Of a DNA stretch of 64,000 nt, positions 1 to 9,752 are shown piece by piece (the stretch's first letter is position 1; each line of letters begins with the position of its first letter). The stretch comes from Pseudoalteromonas rubra (GTDB lineage Bacteria; Pseudomonadota; Gammaproteobacteria; Enterobacterales; Alteromonadaceae), in assembly GCF_001482385.1 (NCBI RefSeq), contig NZ_CP013612.1, positions 62,001 to 126,000 of the forward strand. Direction: 5' to 3'. The position numbers and the translations under genes are program-made. Below the pieces are notes generated by a model, which searched no databases, was not told the DNA's origin, and worked only from the letters and a program-made list of their open reading frames with translations.

Positions 1-2094
1 ATGGAATTTTTAAATAACCTTGGACCTGTTTTGACTATCGTCGGTACAGCGATTGTCGTCATTTTTGCCGTCATTTTATTGATTGGCAAATTCTATCGTA
101 AAGTGGAGCAAGGCCACGCGCTGATCATCAATAAAATGAAAAACGAACCTGATGTCACCACCACAGGCGGCATTGTTTACCCGGTGATCCACAAGATGGA
201 AGTTATGGACATTTCCACCAAGCGCATGGTGCTGGAACGCCGTGACAGCAGTGGCCTGATCTGTAAAGACAACATCCGTGCCGACATTGCCATTACTTTT
301 TATATCCGCGTGAACGAAAACAAAGAAGACATACTGCGGGTAGCGAAGCAAGTAGGGTGCGCGCGTGCGTCTGAGCCTGAAACGCTGCAAGAGCTGTTTG
401 AAGCAAAGTTCTCTGAAGCACTGAAAACTGTGGGTAAACAGATGCACTTCGAGGAGCTGTTCACGCATCGCAATGAATTCAGGGATAAGATCAAAGAAGT
501 GATTGGCCAGGACCTGTCGGGCTATACCTTAGAAGATGTCGCCATCGACTACCTGGAGCAAACCTCGATTCATAAGTTGGATCCTAGCAATATCCTGGAC
601 GCGGAAGGTATTCGTCGTATCACTGAAAAAACAGCAGAGCAGAATGTTGAAACCAATCAGTTAAAGTGTGACGAGCAAGCAAAAATCGAGATCCAGAATC
701 AGGCGGCGCTGGAAAAAACGCTGGAAATAGAGCGTCAGAAAGAAGACGCCATGGCAAAGCAAAAGCGTGAGATTGAAACCGTTCAGGCACGCGAAGAAGC
801 CGAAGCTGAGCGCGTTAAGCAAGAAGAGCGTCTGAAGTCTGAAGAAGCGCGGCTTAAAGCCGATGAGGCTATTCAGATTGCAGAGCAAAACAGGCAGCGC
901 GAAGTCGATATCGCTGAGCAAAACCGCCTGCGCGTGTTGGCGATTGAAGAAGAAAAAGTGGCCCGTTCACGCGAAATCGAGGTGATTGAGCGCGAAAAAG
1001 AAACCGAAATTCTGCGTATTAACAAAGAAAAAGCGCTGGAAGTGGAACGCAAAGAGATTGCGGATGTGCAACGCGACCGTGTGGCAGTTGAGAAAACTGT
1101 GGCGGAAGAGCAGGAGCGTATCAAAGACGTGCAAACGCTGGCTGCCGCCGAACGTGATAAGCAGGCTATTGTGATCCGCGCCCAGGCCGAAGCTGAGTAG
1201 GCCTTAGTGAAAGACATTGAAGCCGCTAAAGCACAGGAGCAGGCCGCTGACTTTAAAGCCCGTGAAATGGAAAAAATGGCCGAAGCTGAGCTGCGCATTG
1301 CCAATCAACAGGCTGAATCGAAGAAGATCCTGGCAGAAGCAACGCAGGTTGAAGCGGCTGCCTCAGGCTTGGCAGAAGCTGACGTGATCAAGGCCAAAGC
1401 ACAAGCCAATGCATTACAGGGTGAAACAGACGCTAAGGTACTACAGCAGAAGATGGAAGCAGAAGCGCACGGTAAGCGCGATATTGGCCTGGCAGATGCC
1501 GAAGTACAAACTGCCATGGCAGATGCGATGGAGAAACAGGGTGAAGCGGAAGCGATTAACCTGGAGCGCAGAATGTCAGCGGAAGCCAAAGGTCTGGAAG
1601 AGAAACTACAGGCTCTGAACGCCATGGATAAAGACGCCCGCGACTACGAAGGCTTCACACTGCAACTGAACCAGCAAAAAGAGCTGACACTGGCACAGCT
1701 GGAAGCAAACAAAGACATTGCTGCTCATCAGGCACAGGTGCTGGCTAAAGCACTGAGCGATGCGGATATCAACTTCATGGGTGGTGACGGCCAGTTCTTC
1801 AACCAGTTTATGAACGCCATCACACTGGGCAAATCCATCGATGGCCTGGTCAACGAAAGCCAGACTATGCAGACTGTGTTTAAAGATCACCTCAACGGTG
1901 AGCGCAACCTGATGGACGACCTGAAAGGTGTACTGGCGGGGGCTAATGCTTCATCGGAGACACTTAAGAACATCAATATGAGCAAGTTTTTCCAGCAGCT
2001 GAGCAACACGTCTGATGCTGAAAAACAGCAACTGCTTAGCCTGTTGGGCAATTCACTGAACGGTAATTCAGCCAAAAACACAACACAGGAATAA
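1..2094 (+). pseudogene. Flotillin-like SPFH/band 7 protein, interrupted by in-frame TAG
   Basis: This is a YqiK/flotillin-type membrane scaffold gene. The N-terminus has one hydrophobic segment (about residues 10-30), then an SPFH-like region (about 30-200), then a very long Glu/Ala/Gln/Lys-rich coiled coil typical of flotillins. Codon 400 (1198-1200) is TAG; the same frame continues without interruption to the TAA at 2092-2094, giving a roughly 697-residue protein if read through. The sequence on both sides is the same flotillin coiled coil, so this is one gene with a nonsense codon, possibly CAG to TAG. A GTG at 1207 lacks a clear ribosome site. The base before ATG at position 1 is outside the window, so the start is not proven. 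A giant ATPase lies just downstream. Nonsense mutation, sequencing error and readthrough cannot be told apart here. Confidence 0.85.
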
Positions 2095-2105
2095 ATCCCT
2101 GAAAA

Positions 2106-2128
2106 GGGGCACAGCCCCAATGTTTTTT
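2106..2128 (+). terminator. Short hairpin plus T6 between flotillin and ATPase genes
   Basis: A GGGGC/GCCCC stem with an ACA loop (2106-2118) is followed four bases later by six T residues. It lies 12 bases after the flotillin stop. The stem is only 5 bp, so it may be a partial terminator that reduces ATPase expression relative to the flotillin gene. Confidence 0.5.
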
Positions 2129-2184
2129 GAGGTGCGTGACGGCAATTCGGGATCACGCACCCGATATGATTACAGGAAAGTGAT

Positions 2185-5100
2185 ATGATGGAACCAACAA
2201 GTCAGGATACTGAGTCACACAGTGCACTGGAGCAGGGCTCCTATCAGCTAATAAAGCGTCGCTTGAGCAATTTCGGCAGCGAGCTGCGCACTCAGGTTGA
2301 TGCACTCAATGGTCAACGCGTTGACGCCTTTGGCAGCACTGAGCTGAAAGTACAAGGTCGAGCCCGGGTTAGAACGGAGCACAATTGCATTCCCAGAGAC
2401 ATAGTACTGATCGGTGATAAGCTGATCTTTGCGTACAACGTCTTTATGGGTCTGAAGCAAAGTACGCACGTCAGTGATGTATTCAGCGTACAAAAACTGG
2501 TGTTACAGGATGACCATTATGAAGTGGAGCCGTATCCGTCAGAGACCAAGTTTCTGACCGATGCCCGCTTTTTACGAGATTTTGACGAGCTTTATACTTA
2601 TTACAAAGAAACTCGTTTGCAGCATCTGTTTGTGCAGGGTGGCAAGCTGTTTGCACTGTTCCAGATTGGTGACCGGCTGAGTGATGTCAGGGTATTCCGC
2701 TGGCAAATTGCCGCGGATAACACGCTGGACTACATAGATAACCGTGGTGAACGAGATATCTCAGAGCATAGCGGCTTTGATTTTGAATGGACCAGGACAG
2801 ATCGTGCCCAGCATGAGGAAGGCCGACACCCGCACATTAATGTGCTCGACAAAGTGTTTGTCGAAACTGTCGGTGGCGACTTGACCATTAAGATTGAAAA
2901 CAACACTGAGACTGGCGAAGGCATTTATAGCGAACCGGTAGAGGACAGCAATCAGTCATTGGCAGACTGTGAGTTGGATTACGCGCAGGTCGGTGAGCTG
3001 ATCCTGCTCAGGGTTCAGCCTTATCGTGAAAAGCAGTGGCGTTACTTTGTCTACAATTGTCGCACTCAGCAGGTGCTCAGACAGGATGCCATTGGTCAGG
3101 CTTGTGTGCAGTTGCCTGAAGACCACGGCATTATTTTCCCGGGTGGCTACTATCTGCAATCCGGTCAGACGCGCTATTTTGAAGAAAAAATAGATGATTT
3201 GGAGTTTCATCGCCAGCTAAAATCGCCAAACGGTGAAGACGTGCTGTATGTGTTTTATGAGCCTACCGAAGGCCGTTATGCACTGTTCGCTTACAATATC
3301 ATCGAAAAGAACCTGCAAAACCCCATTTATTGTCATGGCTATGGCATTTATGAAGATGGTTTAACGCTGACCTTTAAAGCTGAGCAGGAAGAAGCCGAGC
3401 GGGTTCACCCTATTCAGATCTGGCAAAGCCCCTTTTGTTCCGCAGAGTTTGCTGCTAATGCACCCACACCGACCAGTGTATTCGGCCGCATAGGCAATCC
3501 GGACCTAGTCAGAGCCATCTCTGATCTTTATAGCGTCTGTAAGGCCATCAGCGAGCAAAATCCCAGCGTTTTTCATTACGAAGATCTGATCTCTCATACC
3601 CGCGGGATACTTGATCGCTACCACTGGCTCGCTGAAGCTGATTTCAGCACCATTAATACGCAACTGCACGACATCTTTGAGACCTCTGAGCAGGTGCTGG
3701 ATGAGTTTGAAAAGGTCAGCCAAATTCAGCAAAGTGCCCGTCAGGCGGAAGCCGATATTGAGCAGGAAAGCCATCAGGTATTGCGTGAAGTGCGCCCCGA
3801 CAGTTTTAAACAGGCCAGTGAGTTTGTCGCCAGCCTGGATGCGCTGAAACTGCTCAAAGGGAAAGTGATCAGTCTGGAAGAAGTGAAATACATCAACCTT
3901 GATGTGCTCAATACTATCCAAAACAATATTGATGAGCAGACCCGGGTACTCAGCCATGCCACGGCGACTTTCTTACAGCAGGATAAAGCCCTTGCGCCTT
4001 ATCATGAACAGCTCCAGGAAATTAACGAGAAAAGTGAGCAAAGCGACAGTGTCACGGAACTTAAAGGCTACCTCGGGTCACTTGAAACACTGGGCGATGA
4101 GCTGGACCTGCTGAACCACACTATGCTGGACCTGGAAATTGAAGACAGCCGGGTCAGGACGCAGATCCTTGAAGATGTCAGCGCCGTGTATGCGCTGGTT
4201 AACCGGGCAAAGGCGGCCGTTGAAATACGCCGCAAAAGCCTCGGCAGTGTTGAGGCTAAGGCGGAGTTTGCCGCGCGCTTTAAATTGTTCAGTCAGAGTA
4301 TCACCAGTGCGCTGAGCGCTGCTAAAACCCCTGAGCAATGTGATGAGCAGTTGTCGCGATTGCTGATCCAGCTTGAGGAGCTGGAGTCTCAGTTTAGTGA
4401 GTACGATGAATTTCTGGGTGAGATACTGGCCAAACGAGACGACGTTTACGAAAGTTTTGAAGCGCACAAACAGCAGCTGATAGACGAGCGTCAGCGCCGG
4501 GCACTGAATCTGGCCACCGCAGCAGAGCGGATTTTACAGGGCGTGAGCCGACGTACTCAGAACTTTACTGAGCTGGATCAGATCAACGGTTATTTTGCTT
4601 CCGACCCTATGATCAGCAAGTTACGTAGCCTGACTCAGGAGCTGAAGGAACTTGGCGATGAAGTCAAAGCCGATGACATCGCTGCTAAGCTCAAGGCTTG
4701 CAAAGATCAGGGGATCCGTTCACTCAGAGACAAGCAGGATATCTATAGTGACGGTGGTAAAACGGTCAAAATTGGCAAGCATGGCTTTAGCGTGAACAAG
4801 CAGGTGCTTGACCTGACGCTCTTACCCTGCGATGACGAGTTAATGCTACACCTGACTGGGACGGAGTACTTTGATGTGATCCCTGACCCACAAGCCCGTT
4901 CACAGTTAGCTGAGGCGGCTGACTACTGGACGCAAACTTTACCCTCTGAACGACCAGAGATTTATCGCGGTGAGTTTTTGGCCGCCCAGATCTTGCGAGC
5001 GGCGCAACGGGGTGAGTCTGACTTGTCAATGGAGCAGCTACTACGTGCTCAGCAGGAGGAGTCATTGCTGAGTTTAGTTCAGGCATTTGCTGAGCCCAGA

Positions 5101-7968
5101 TATCAGGAAGGCTATGAAAAAGGGATCCATGACTTTGACGCGACTCAGATCCTGAGCTTGCTACTGAAACAAAAAAGCGCGCTTGGATTATTGATTTATC
5201 CGGCTAGCTGCCGGGTTATGGCCCAGCTGTTTGTCGCGACACTGGATGAGGCACAGTTACAGCCGTTGCAACAACAAGCAACTCAGGCGCAACTGATGGC
5301 CACTACACTCAATGATCCGCGTTTCAACCAACTGTTAATTAGTGAGCTGAGTGAGCTGATAAGCAGTTTTGAAGTGCAACTGGGCGATTATACAGCGAGT
5401 CTGGCGCAGTACTCTGCTCCGCTGAGCGCCGAATACCTCATTCAGGTGCTGGCCCGTAGTAAAGGTCTGCCACAGTTTGAAGTGCAATCAGGAGCGCGTA
5501 AGTTAGCTGAGCAGTTTCAGAGCATGGCCAAGGCCAAAGGTTTCTGGCAGACGCTGCAAGCTACTTTTGCTGAACTAAATACTTTGTCTGATAAGTGCCG
5601 CCTGGCATCGGGTTGGCTGAGCGCTTATGGTGAACAACATGGCGCTAGTCGTGAAGGTCAGATTGAAGCGGCGAATTATTTGTTGCTTGTGGATCACAAA
5701 GGGCTCAGTTATCAGGTGCAGGATGTCCAGGCGCAGACGCAGGTATCCGGTCTGATGGGGCAGCATTCGCGTATTGAAGAGCAGACTCTGGAGTTAGACT
5801 ACGCTGAGTTTTTGGCTCGCACCAGTGCGTATATTGATCAGGCTTTGCCCGCTTATCAGGGTTATCAGCAGCTGAAGGCCGATGTTTTGCAAGCGCAAAA
5901 AGCACGCCTGCAACTGGAGGAATTTAAACCCAGACCGCTGAGTTCATTTGTGCGCAACCAGCTCATTGATAAAGTGTATTTTCCGATCATCGGGGATAAC
6001 CTGGCCAAGCAAATAGGTGCTTCAGGCAGTGCTAAGCGCACCGATTTAATGGGCATGTTATTACTGATCTCGCCTCCGGGATACGGTAAAACCACTTTGA
6101 TTGAGTACGTGGCAAACCGCCTTGGACTGACTTTTGTTAAGGTCAACTGCCCGTCTATTGGTCACGATCAGGTTTCTTTGGATCCTTCTCAGGCGATTAA
6201 TGCGACGGCCGCCAAAGAGATAGATAAGATCAACCAGAGCTTTGAAATGGGCAACAACGTAATGCTCTATCTGGATGACATTCAGCATACCAATCCGGAG
6301 TTTTTACAGAAGTTTATTTCGCTGTGTGATGGCTCACGACGGATTGACGGTGTCTGGAATGGTAAGAGTAAAACCTACGACCTTCGCGGTAAAAAGTTTG
6401 CGGTGGTCATGGCCGGTAACCCGTATACCGAATCAGGTGAAAGTTTTAAGATCCCGGATATGCTGGCAAACCGGGCAGACATATACAACCTAGGGGATAC
6501 ACTGGCCGGGTGTGAGCAAGAGTTTGCCATGAGTTTTGTTGAAAATGCGCTGACATCCAATGCGGTACTGGCACCACTGGCAAATCGCAATATGGCTGAC
6601 TTGTACAAGCTGGTGCGTATTGCTCAGGGAGAAGACATTTCGCTTAACGAGCTGGAATATGGCTATTCTCAGGCGCAGGCCAATGAGATCAGTGCAGTAC
6701 TTCAGAAACTGCTGGTTATTCGTGAGACTGTACTCAAAGTGAATGCCCAGTATATTGCCTCGGCTGCTCAGGATGATAGCTATCGCACTGAGCCGCCATT
6801 TAAGTTGCAGGGCAGTTACCGCAACATGAACAAAATGGCGGAAAAGGTCGTTGCCGCTATGAATCAGGAAGAACTGGAAAACCTGATCCAGGACCATTAC
6901 CGGGGTGAAGCGCAAACACTGAGTAAAGGCAGTGAAGAAAACCTGCTTAAACTGGGTGAGCTGCGAGACACGCTCACAGCCGAGGAAAATGAACGCTGGG
7001 CTCAGATTAAGTCAGACTATGCACGACTTAATCGGGCCAATGATGCGGGAAGCCCGGCTTTGTTGGCAGTTGAGCAACTGGCTGAGGTCAGTGGTGCGTT
7101 ATCACAGATAGCCTCACGTCTGGACAAACAGCAGCTGAGTCACAACTACACTGAGCAGTTTGAAGGCTTGCGTGCTGTACTTGGAGAGCAGGGCGTGACA
7201 GCGCAACTGCAACAATTGACTCGACAAGCCGAGCAGCCTGCCATACTCAAAGTGCTAGAGCAACTTGCTGAACAAAACCAGGCGCATAACCAGCAATTCC
7301 CGCACTGGCTGGACACCATAACGACGGCAATAAACTCGGCTGCTCAGAGCAGTGACACGGCGACACGTGAGGGCCAGGCAGAACTCAAAGAGGTACTTGA
7401 AGTGCTGGTGTCTTATCAGCAGTCAGGGCAAAGCGAGTTGGTGCAGGCACTGAGCGAGGCAGTTAGTCAGGCGATGGCCAGCAGTGATCAGCTTGCAGCC
7501 AATAATGTGGCAACGCTTAAGTCAGCATTGGACTCTATGCTCAGGCAGCAGCAAACCAATCAGACAGCTCAGTCTCAGGCAGTATCCAAAGCACTGGCGC
7601 AGTCTGTTGCAGGATTAGAGCTTCATCAGAGCTCGCTGGATAAGGTGTTGGCGTCACTGATCAGCCAGCAGGAATCTCAACAGGCGAAGCAAAGTGGTGC
7701 TCAGCAAGCTTTGATTAGCGAATTGACGGCACAACTGGCACGTATTCAGTCGGCCAATGTGCAGGTAGATAACTACAGTGATGATGCCAGTGCCCAGGCA
7801 TTAGCTGCAATAACTGAGTTACTTGGCCAAATGCATCAGGCCTCACAACAGGGAAGTGACACCCAGCTGCGTGAGCAACTCACTACGATTATCGACAAGC
7901 TTGAAAATTTGCAGTTGGCACCGTCGGAAGGTAATGAACCGAGAGGAGAGAATCCTTATATGTTATAA
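2185..7968 (+). CDS. Giant AAA-type ATPase of the 'DNA repair ATPase' (DUF3686-like) family
   Basis: A 1927-residue cytoplasmic protein with no signal peptide. A beta-rich N-terminal region of about 450 residues is followed by long helical/coiled-coil segments (about 510-860), an AAA core, and a Gln/Ala-rich coiled coil (about 1600-1910). Walker A is PPGYGKTT at residues 1297-1304 and Walker B ends in Asp1364-Asp1365, so ATP binding and hydrolysis look intact. Proteins of this type are annotated as DNA repair ATPases and, from family knowledge, often sit beside flotillin/PspA-type membrane-stress genes; that matches the gene upstream. The DNA repair label comes from SMC-like coiled coils and is weak. 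The start has an AGGAAAGTGAT leader before tandem ATGs. Its real substrate is unknown; a role as a remodeller with the flotillin is inference. Confidence 0.8.
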   Translation: MMEPTSQDTESHSALEQGSYQLIKRRLSNFGSELRTQVDALNGQRVDAFGSTELKVQGRARVRTEHNCIPRDIVLIGDKLIFAYNVFMGLKQSTHVSDVFSVQKLVLQDDHYEVEPYPSETKFLTDARFLRDFDELYTYYKETRLQHLFVQGGKLFALFQIGDRLSDVRVFRWQIAADNTLDYIDNRGERDISEHSGFDFEWTRTDRAQHEEGRHPHINVLDKVFVETVGGDLTIKIENNTETGEGIYSEPVEDSNQSLADCELDYAQVGELILLRVQPYREKQWRYFVYNCRTQQVLRQDAIGQACVQLPEDHGIIFPGGYYLQSGQTRYFEEKIDDLEFHRQLKSPNGEDVLYVFYEPTEGRYALFAYNIIEKNLQNPIYCHGYGIYEDGLTLTFKAEQEEAERVHPIQIWQSPFCSAEFAANAPTPTSVFGRIGNPDLVRAISDLYSVCKAISEQNPSVFHYEDLISHTRGILDRYHWLAEADFSTINTQLHDIFETSEQVLDEFEKVSQIQQSARQAEADIEQESHQVLREVRPDSFKQASEFVASLDALKLLKGKVISLEEVKYINLDVLNTIQNNIDEQTRVLSHATATFLQQDKALAPYHEQLQEINEKSEQSDSVTELKGYLGSLETLGDELDLLNHTMLDLEIEDSRVRTQILEDVSAVYALVNRAKAAVEIRRKSLGSVEAKAEFAARFKLFSQSITSALSAAKTPEQCDEQLSRLLIQLEELESQFSEYDEFLGEILAKRDDVYESFEAHKQQLIDERQRRALNLATAAERILQGVSRRTQNFTELDQINGYFASDPMISKLRSLTQELKELGDEVKADDIAAKLKACKDQGIRSLRDKQDIYSDGGKTVKIGKHGFSVNKQVLDLTLLPCDDELMLHLTGTEYFDVIPDPQARSQLAEAADYWTQTLPSERPEIYRGEFLAAQILRAAQRGESDLSMEQLLRAQQEESLLSLVQAFAEPRYQEGYEKGIHDFDATQILSLLLKQKSALGLLIYPASCRVMAQLFVATLDEAQLQPLQQQATQAQLMATTLNDPRFNQLLISELSELISSFEVQLGDYTASLAQYSAPLSAEYLIQVLARSKGLPQFEVQSGARKLAEQFQSMAKAKGFWQTLQATFAELNTLSDKCRLASGWLSAYGEQHGASREGQIEAANYLLLVDHKGLSYQVQDVQAQTQVSGLMGQHSRIEEQTLELDYAEFLARTSAYIDQALPAYQGYQQLKADVLQAQKARLQLEEFKPRPLSSFVRNQLIDKVYFPIIGDNLAKQIGASGSAKRTDLMGMLLLISPPGYGKTTLIEYVANRLGLTFVKVNCPSIGHDQVSLDPSQAINATAAKEIDKINQSFEMGNNVMLYLDDIQHTNPEFLQKFISLCDGSRRIDGVWNGKSKTYDLRGKKFAVVMAGNPYTESGESFKIPDMLANRADIYNLGDTLAGCEQEFAMSFVENALTSNAVLAPLANRNMADLYKLVRIAQGEDISLNELEYGYSQAQANEISAVLQKLLVIRETVLKVNAQYIASAAQDDSYRTEPPFKLQGSYRNMNKMAEKVVAAMNQEELENLIQDHYRGEAQTLSKGSEENLLKLGELRDTLTAEENERWAQIKSDYARLNRANDAGSPALLAVEQLAEVSGALSQIASRLDKQQLSHNYTEQFEGLRAVLGEQGVTAQLQQLTRQAEQPAILKVLEQLAEQNQAHNQQFPHWLDTITTAINSAAQSSDTATREGQAELKEVLEVLVSYQQSGQSELVQALSEAVSQAMASSDQLAANNVATLKSALDSMLRQQQTNQTAQSQAVSKALAQSVAGLELHQSSLDKVLASLISQQESQQAKQSGAQQALISELTAQLARIQSANVQVDNYSDDASAQALAAITELLGQMHQASQQGSDTQLREQLTTIIDKLENLQLAPSEGNEPRGENPYML

Positions 7969-7986
7969 GGCCGCATTGTGCGGCCT
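7968..7986. terminator. Bidirectional hairpin between convergent genes
   Basis: An 8-bp perfect stem AGGCCGCA/TGCGGCCT with a TTG loop begins at the last base of the ATPase stop codon and lies 13 bases beyond the stop of the convergent YiaA/B-like gene. It can serve both transcripts. Confidence 0.75.
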
Positions 7987-7998
7987 CTTAACTTCAGA

Positions 7999-8445
7999 TC
8001 ACTCCTCGCCTTCATACACTTGTGTGCTGGGTGAGGAGACTGTTTCGATTATGCTCTGGCTATCCCGGACGTTCTTCTGAACGGCAATCGCAGCATACAG
8101 ACTCATCAAAAACGCGATACCATAAAAGCCTTTTTCACTGAGCAGCAACTCAGCGCGCCACAGCGCAAATACCAGTAGAATGACGGCCAATAAAGTGGAA
8201 ACCAGGCTTAATAAATAGTAAATGTTTGAAGTCGGGATCTGCTCCTGACTGTCCCGTATGCATTTTTGCAAAGAGACCGCAGAAAACAGGCCATAGAGCA
8301 GGGCTATCAGATAATACCCTTTTTCATTCATAGCCATTTGCGCATTGAACAGGCCAATCAGGTAGCAGGCGATACCAATCAGCAGAGCGGCAACAGATGC
8401 CAGTTTGAATGCTTTACTTGGTGCATAAGGGGCTGGTGCAGTCAT
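7999..8445 (-). CDS. YiaA/YiaB-like four-helix inner membrane protein
   Basis: A 148-residue protein with four predicted membrane helices arranged as two similar helix pairs. Each pair has a matching stretch with a K-G-Y/F motif followed by an alanine/leucine-rich helix and a VRDSQ/IRDSQ-like cytoplasmic turn. This internal duplication is the hallmark of the YiaA/YiaB inner membrane family, whose function is unknown. It is the last gene of a three-gene minus-strand operon. Its ribosome site TAGGAGAA contains the TAG stop of the upstream DUF2145 gene, which suggests translational coupling. Confidence 0.8.
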   Translation of the reverse strand: MTAPAPYAPSKAFKLASVAALLIGIACYLIGLFNAQMAMNEKGYYLIALLYGLFSAVSLQKCIRDSQEQIPTSNIYYLLSLVSTLLAVILLVFALWRAELLLSEKGFYGIAFLMSLYAAIAVQKNVRDSQSIIETVSSPSTQVYEGEE

Positions 8446-8456
8446 ACTGTGTTCTC

Positions 8457-9266
8457 CTAAAGTGGGTATTTCAAATCAACCGGACCATCTGGCGTCAGTA
8501 CCGTACTGTGCGCCAGCAACTGATTGTTATTCAGATATCGGACGATAGAGGTAAAGGTGGTGGTTTTGATCTTACCTTGGTGATCACTGCTGTCGACACC
8601 ATCATTAAAGAGTGAGCCAAGTGCCAGTTTAAAGCGACTTACATTGAGTGCTTGCGGCTTAAAATAGGCCTGCGTATTCACTTTGAGCTGTGCCATGTCC
8701 GTGGTGTTATATAATGCAGCATTGATCACATTCAGCGTATGCTCGGTGCAATTTTGCTTCTGATTATTAAAAGGATTAGCCACCACTGAATAGCTGGGGT
8801 TATGGACTTTGGCTGGCACGCCCTGAGCAATGGCATCCAGCAGCTTTTGTTGCAATGCCCGGCTGGGTATCGCAATGGCCGCTTTGAGATCATGTACTGA
8901 CCAGAAAAAGTCCGTAGGATAATCTATTATCAGCTGGCTAGTGCCCGGGTCGTCACTCAGCTGATACAAGTTATGGATGGCATAACCTTGTCTCTTCTCG
9001 CCTTCAGAGGTTGTGAGTTCAGAATACACCGCCAGCGCGACATGGGTAAATTCTATGCCCTTAGGGAGGTCATCCAGACGACGACCAACCCGACCGATAA
9101 CAAATACGTGTGCACCCTGATTTGCAGCATAACGCTCAACCTGTTTGGCAAACTGAGCAATCTGATTTGGTTCAAAGCGGGTCTCGCCACTATTTTGGCT
9201 GCCTGCAAAAGTGTGTGTGCTGGCACTTAGTGCAGCGGCCATGCACAGTCCTTGTATCCACTTCAT
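8457..9266 (-). CDS. DUF2145 family secreted protein, possible permuted NlpC/P60-type enzyme
   Basis: A 269-residue protein with a Sec signal peptide ending near residue 21. The body matches my recollection of the DUF2145 family. A conserved-looking FTHVAL motif (His75) precedes a CTEH motif (Cys173, His176). A His block before a Cys block is the order found in circularly permuted NlpC/P60 (YiiX/YaeF-like) papain-fold enzymes, so a thiol hydrolase acting on the envelope is a reasonable guess, but it is only inference. The ribosome site GGAGCGATAGTT precedes the ATG. The upstream gene ends two bases before this ATG, so the two are one operon. Confidence 0.75.
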   Translation of the reverse strand: MKWIQGLCMAAALSASTHTFAGSQNSGETRFEPNQIAQFAKQVERYAANQGAHVFVIGRVGRRLDDLPKGIEFTHVALAVYSELTTSEGEKRQGYAIHNLYQLSDDPGTSQLIIDYPTDFFWSVHDLKAAIAIPSRALQQKLLDAIAQGVPAKVHNPSYSVVANPFNNQKQNCTEHTLNVINAALYNTTDMAQLKVNTQAYFKPQALNVSRFKLALGSLFNDGVDSSDHQGKIKTTTFTSIVRYLNNNQLLAHSTVLTPDGPVDLKYPL

Positions 9267-9268
9267 AA

Positions 9269-9619
9269 CTATCGCTCCTCGCTAAGGGCTTGTGCCGGTG
9301 CTGGTCCTGCGATCAATACATCGTCACAAATCGGTAAGGGTTTTGGGCTGGCTGCGTCAGATAAACTGAGAGCGGCACCTGTACTAACAGCGCCAGCTGA
9401 CATGGCGCTTATCCCGACCACAGCGATCGGGGCAGCTAACACCACCATAGATACCTGGGCCCCGACAACGGCGCTTTCGCCTACGCTGAGTGCACTGTAC
9501 TTGCTGGCCTGACTGCCATGATGGCTGGCCTGTGACGCATGACTGTCATTTGCCATAACCTGTGTACAAAATAATCCTAATACTGCAGAACATAAAACTG
9601 AACGAAGTAAATGAGTCAT
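9269..9619 (-). CDS. Small Ala-rich secreted or membrane protein, unknown
   Basis: A 116-residue protein starting at the ATG at 9619, chosen because GGAGGGAAAGAT sits directly before it; a longer reading to 9646 lacks such a site. It has a signal peptide ending near residue 23, a Ser/His-rich short stretch, then a hydrophobic Ala/Val/Gly-rich segment that could span a membrane, and a Pro-rich tail. I do not recognise the family. It is the first gene of the operon with DUF2145 and the YiaA/B-like gene, and its promoter region (9620-9752) is shared with the divergent XRE regulator. Confidence 0.65.
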   Translation of the reverse strand: MTHLLRSVLCSAVLGLFCTQVMANDSHASQASHHGSQASKYSALSVGESAVVGAQVSMVVLAAPIAVVGISAMSAGAVSTGAALSLSDAASPKPLPICDDVLIAGPAPAQALSEER

Positions 9620-9752
9620 ATCTTTCCCTCCTGGTAAGCAAACCATGTGGCTTGCGTTGACTTGCTTTCCAATTTACCGAAGGGATTGTATTTGTATACT
9701 CATATTTGATATGTATAGTAATCAGAGACTGTAAGTATAGGAATGTAATACT

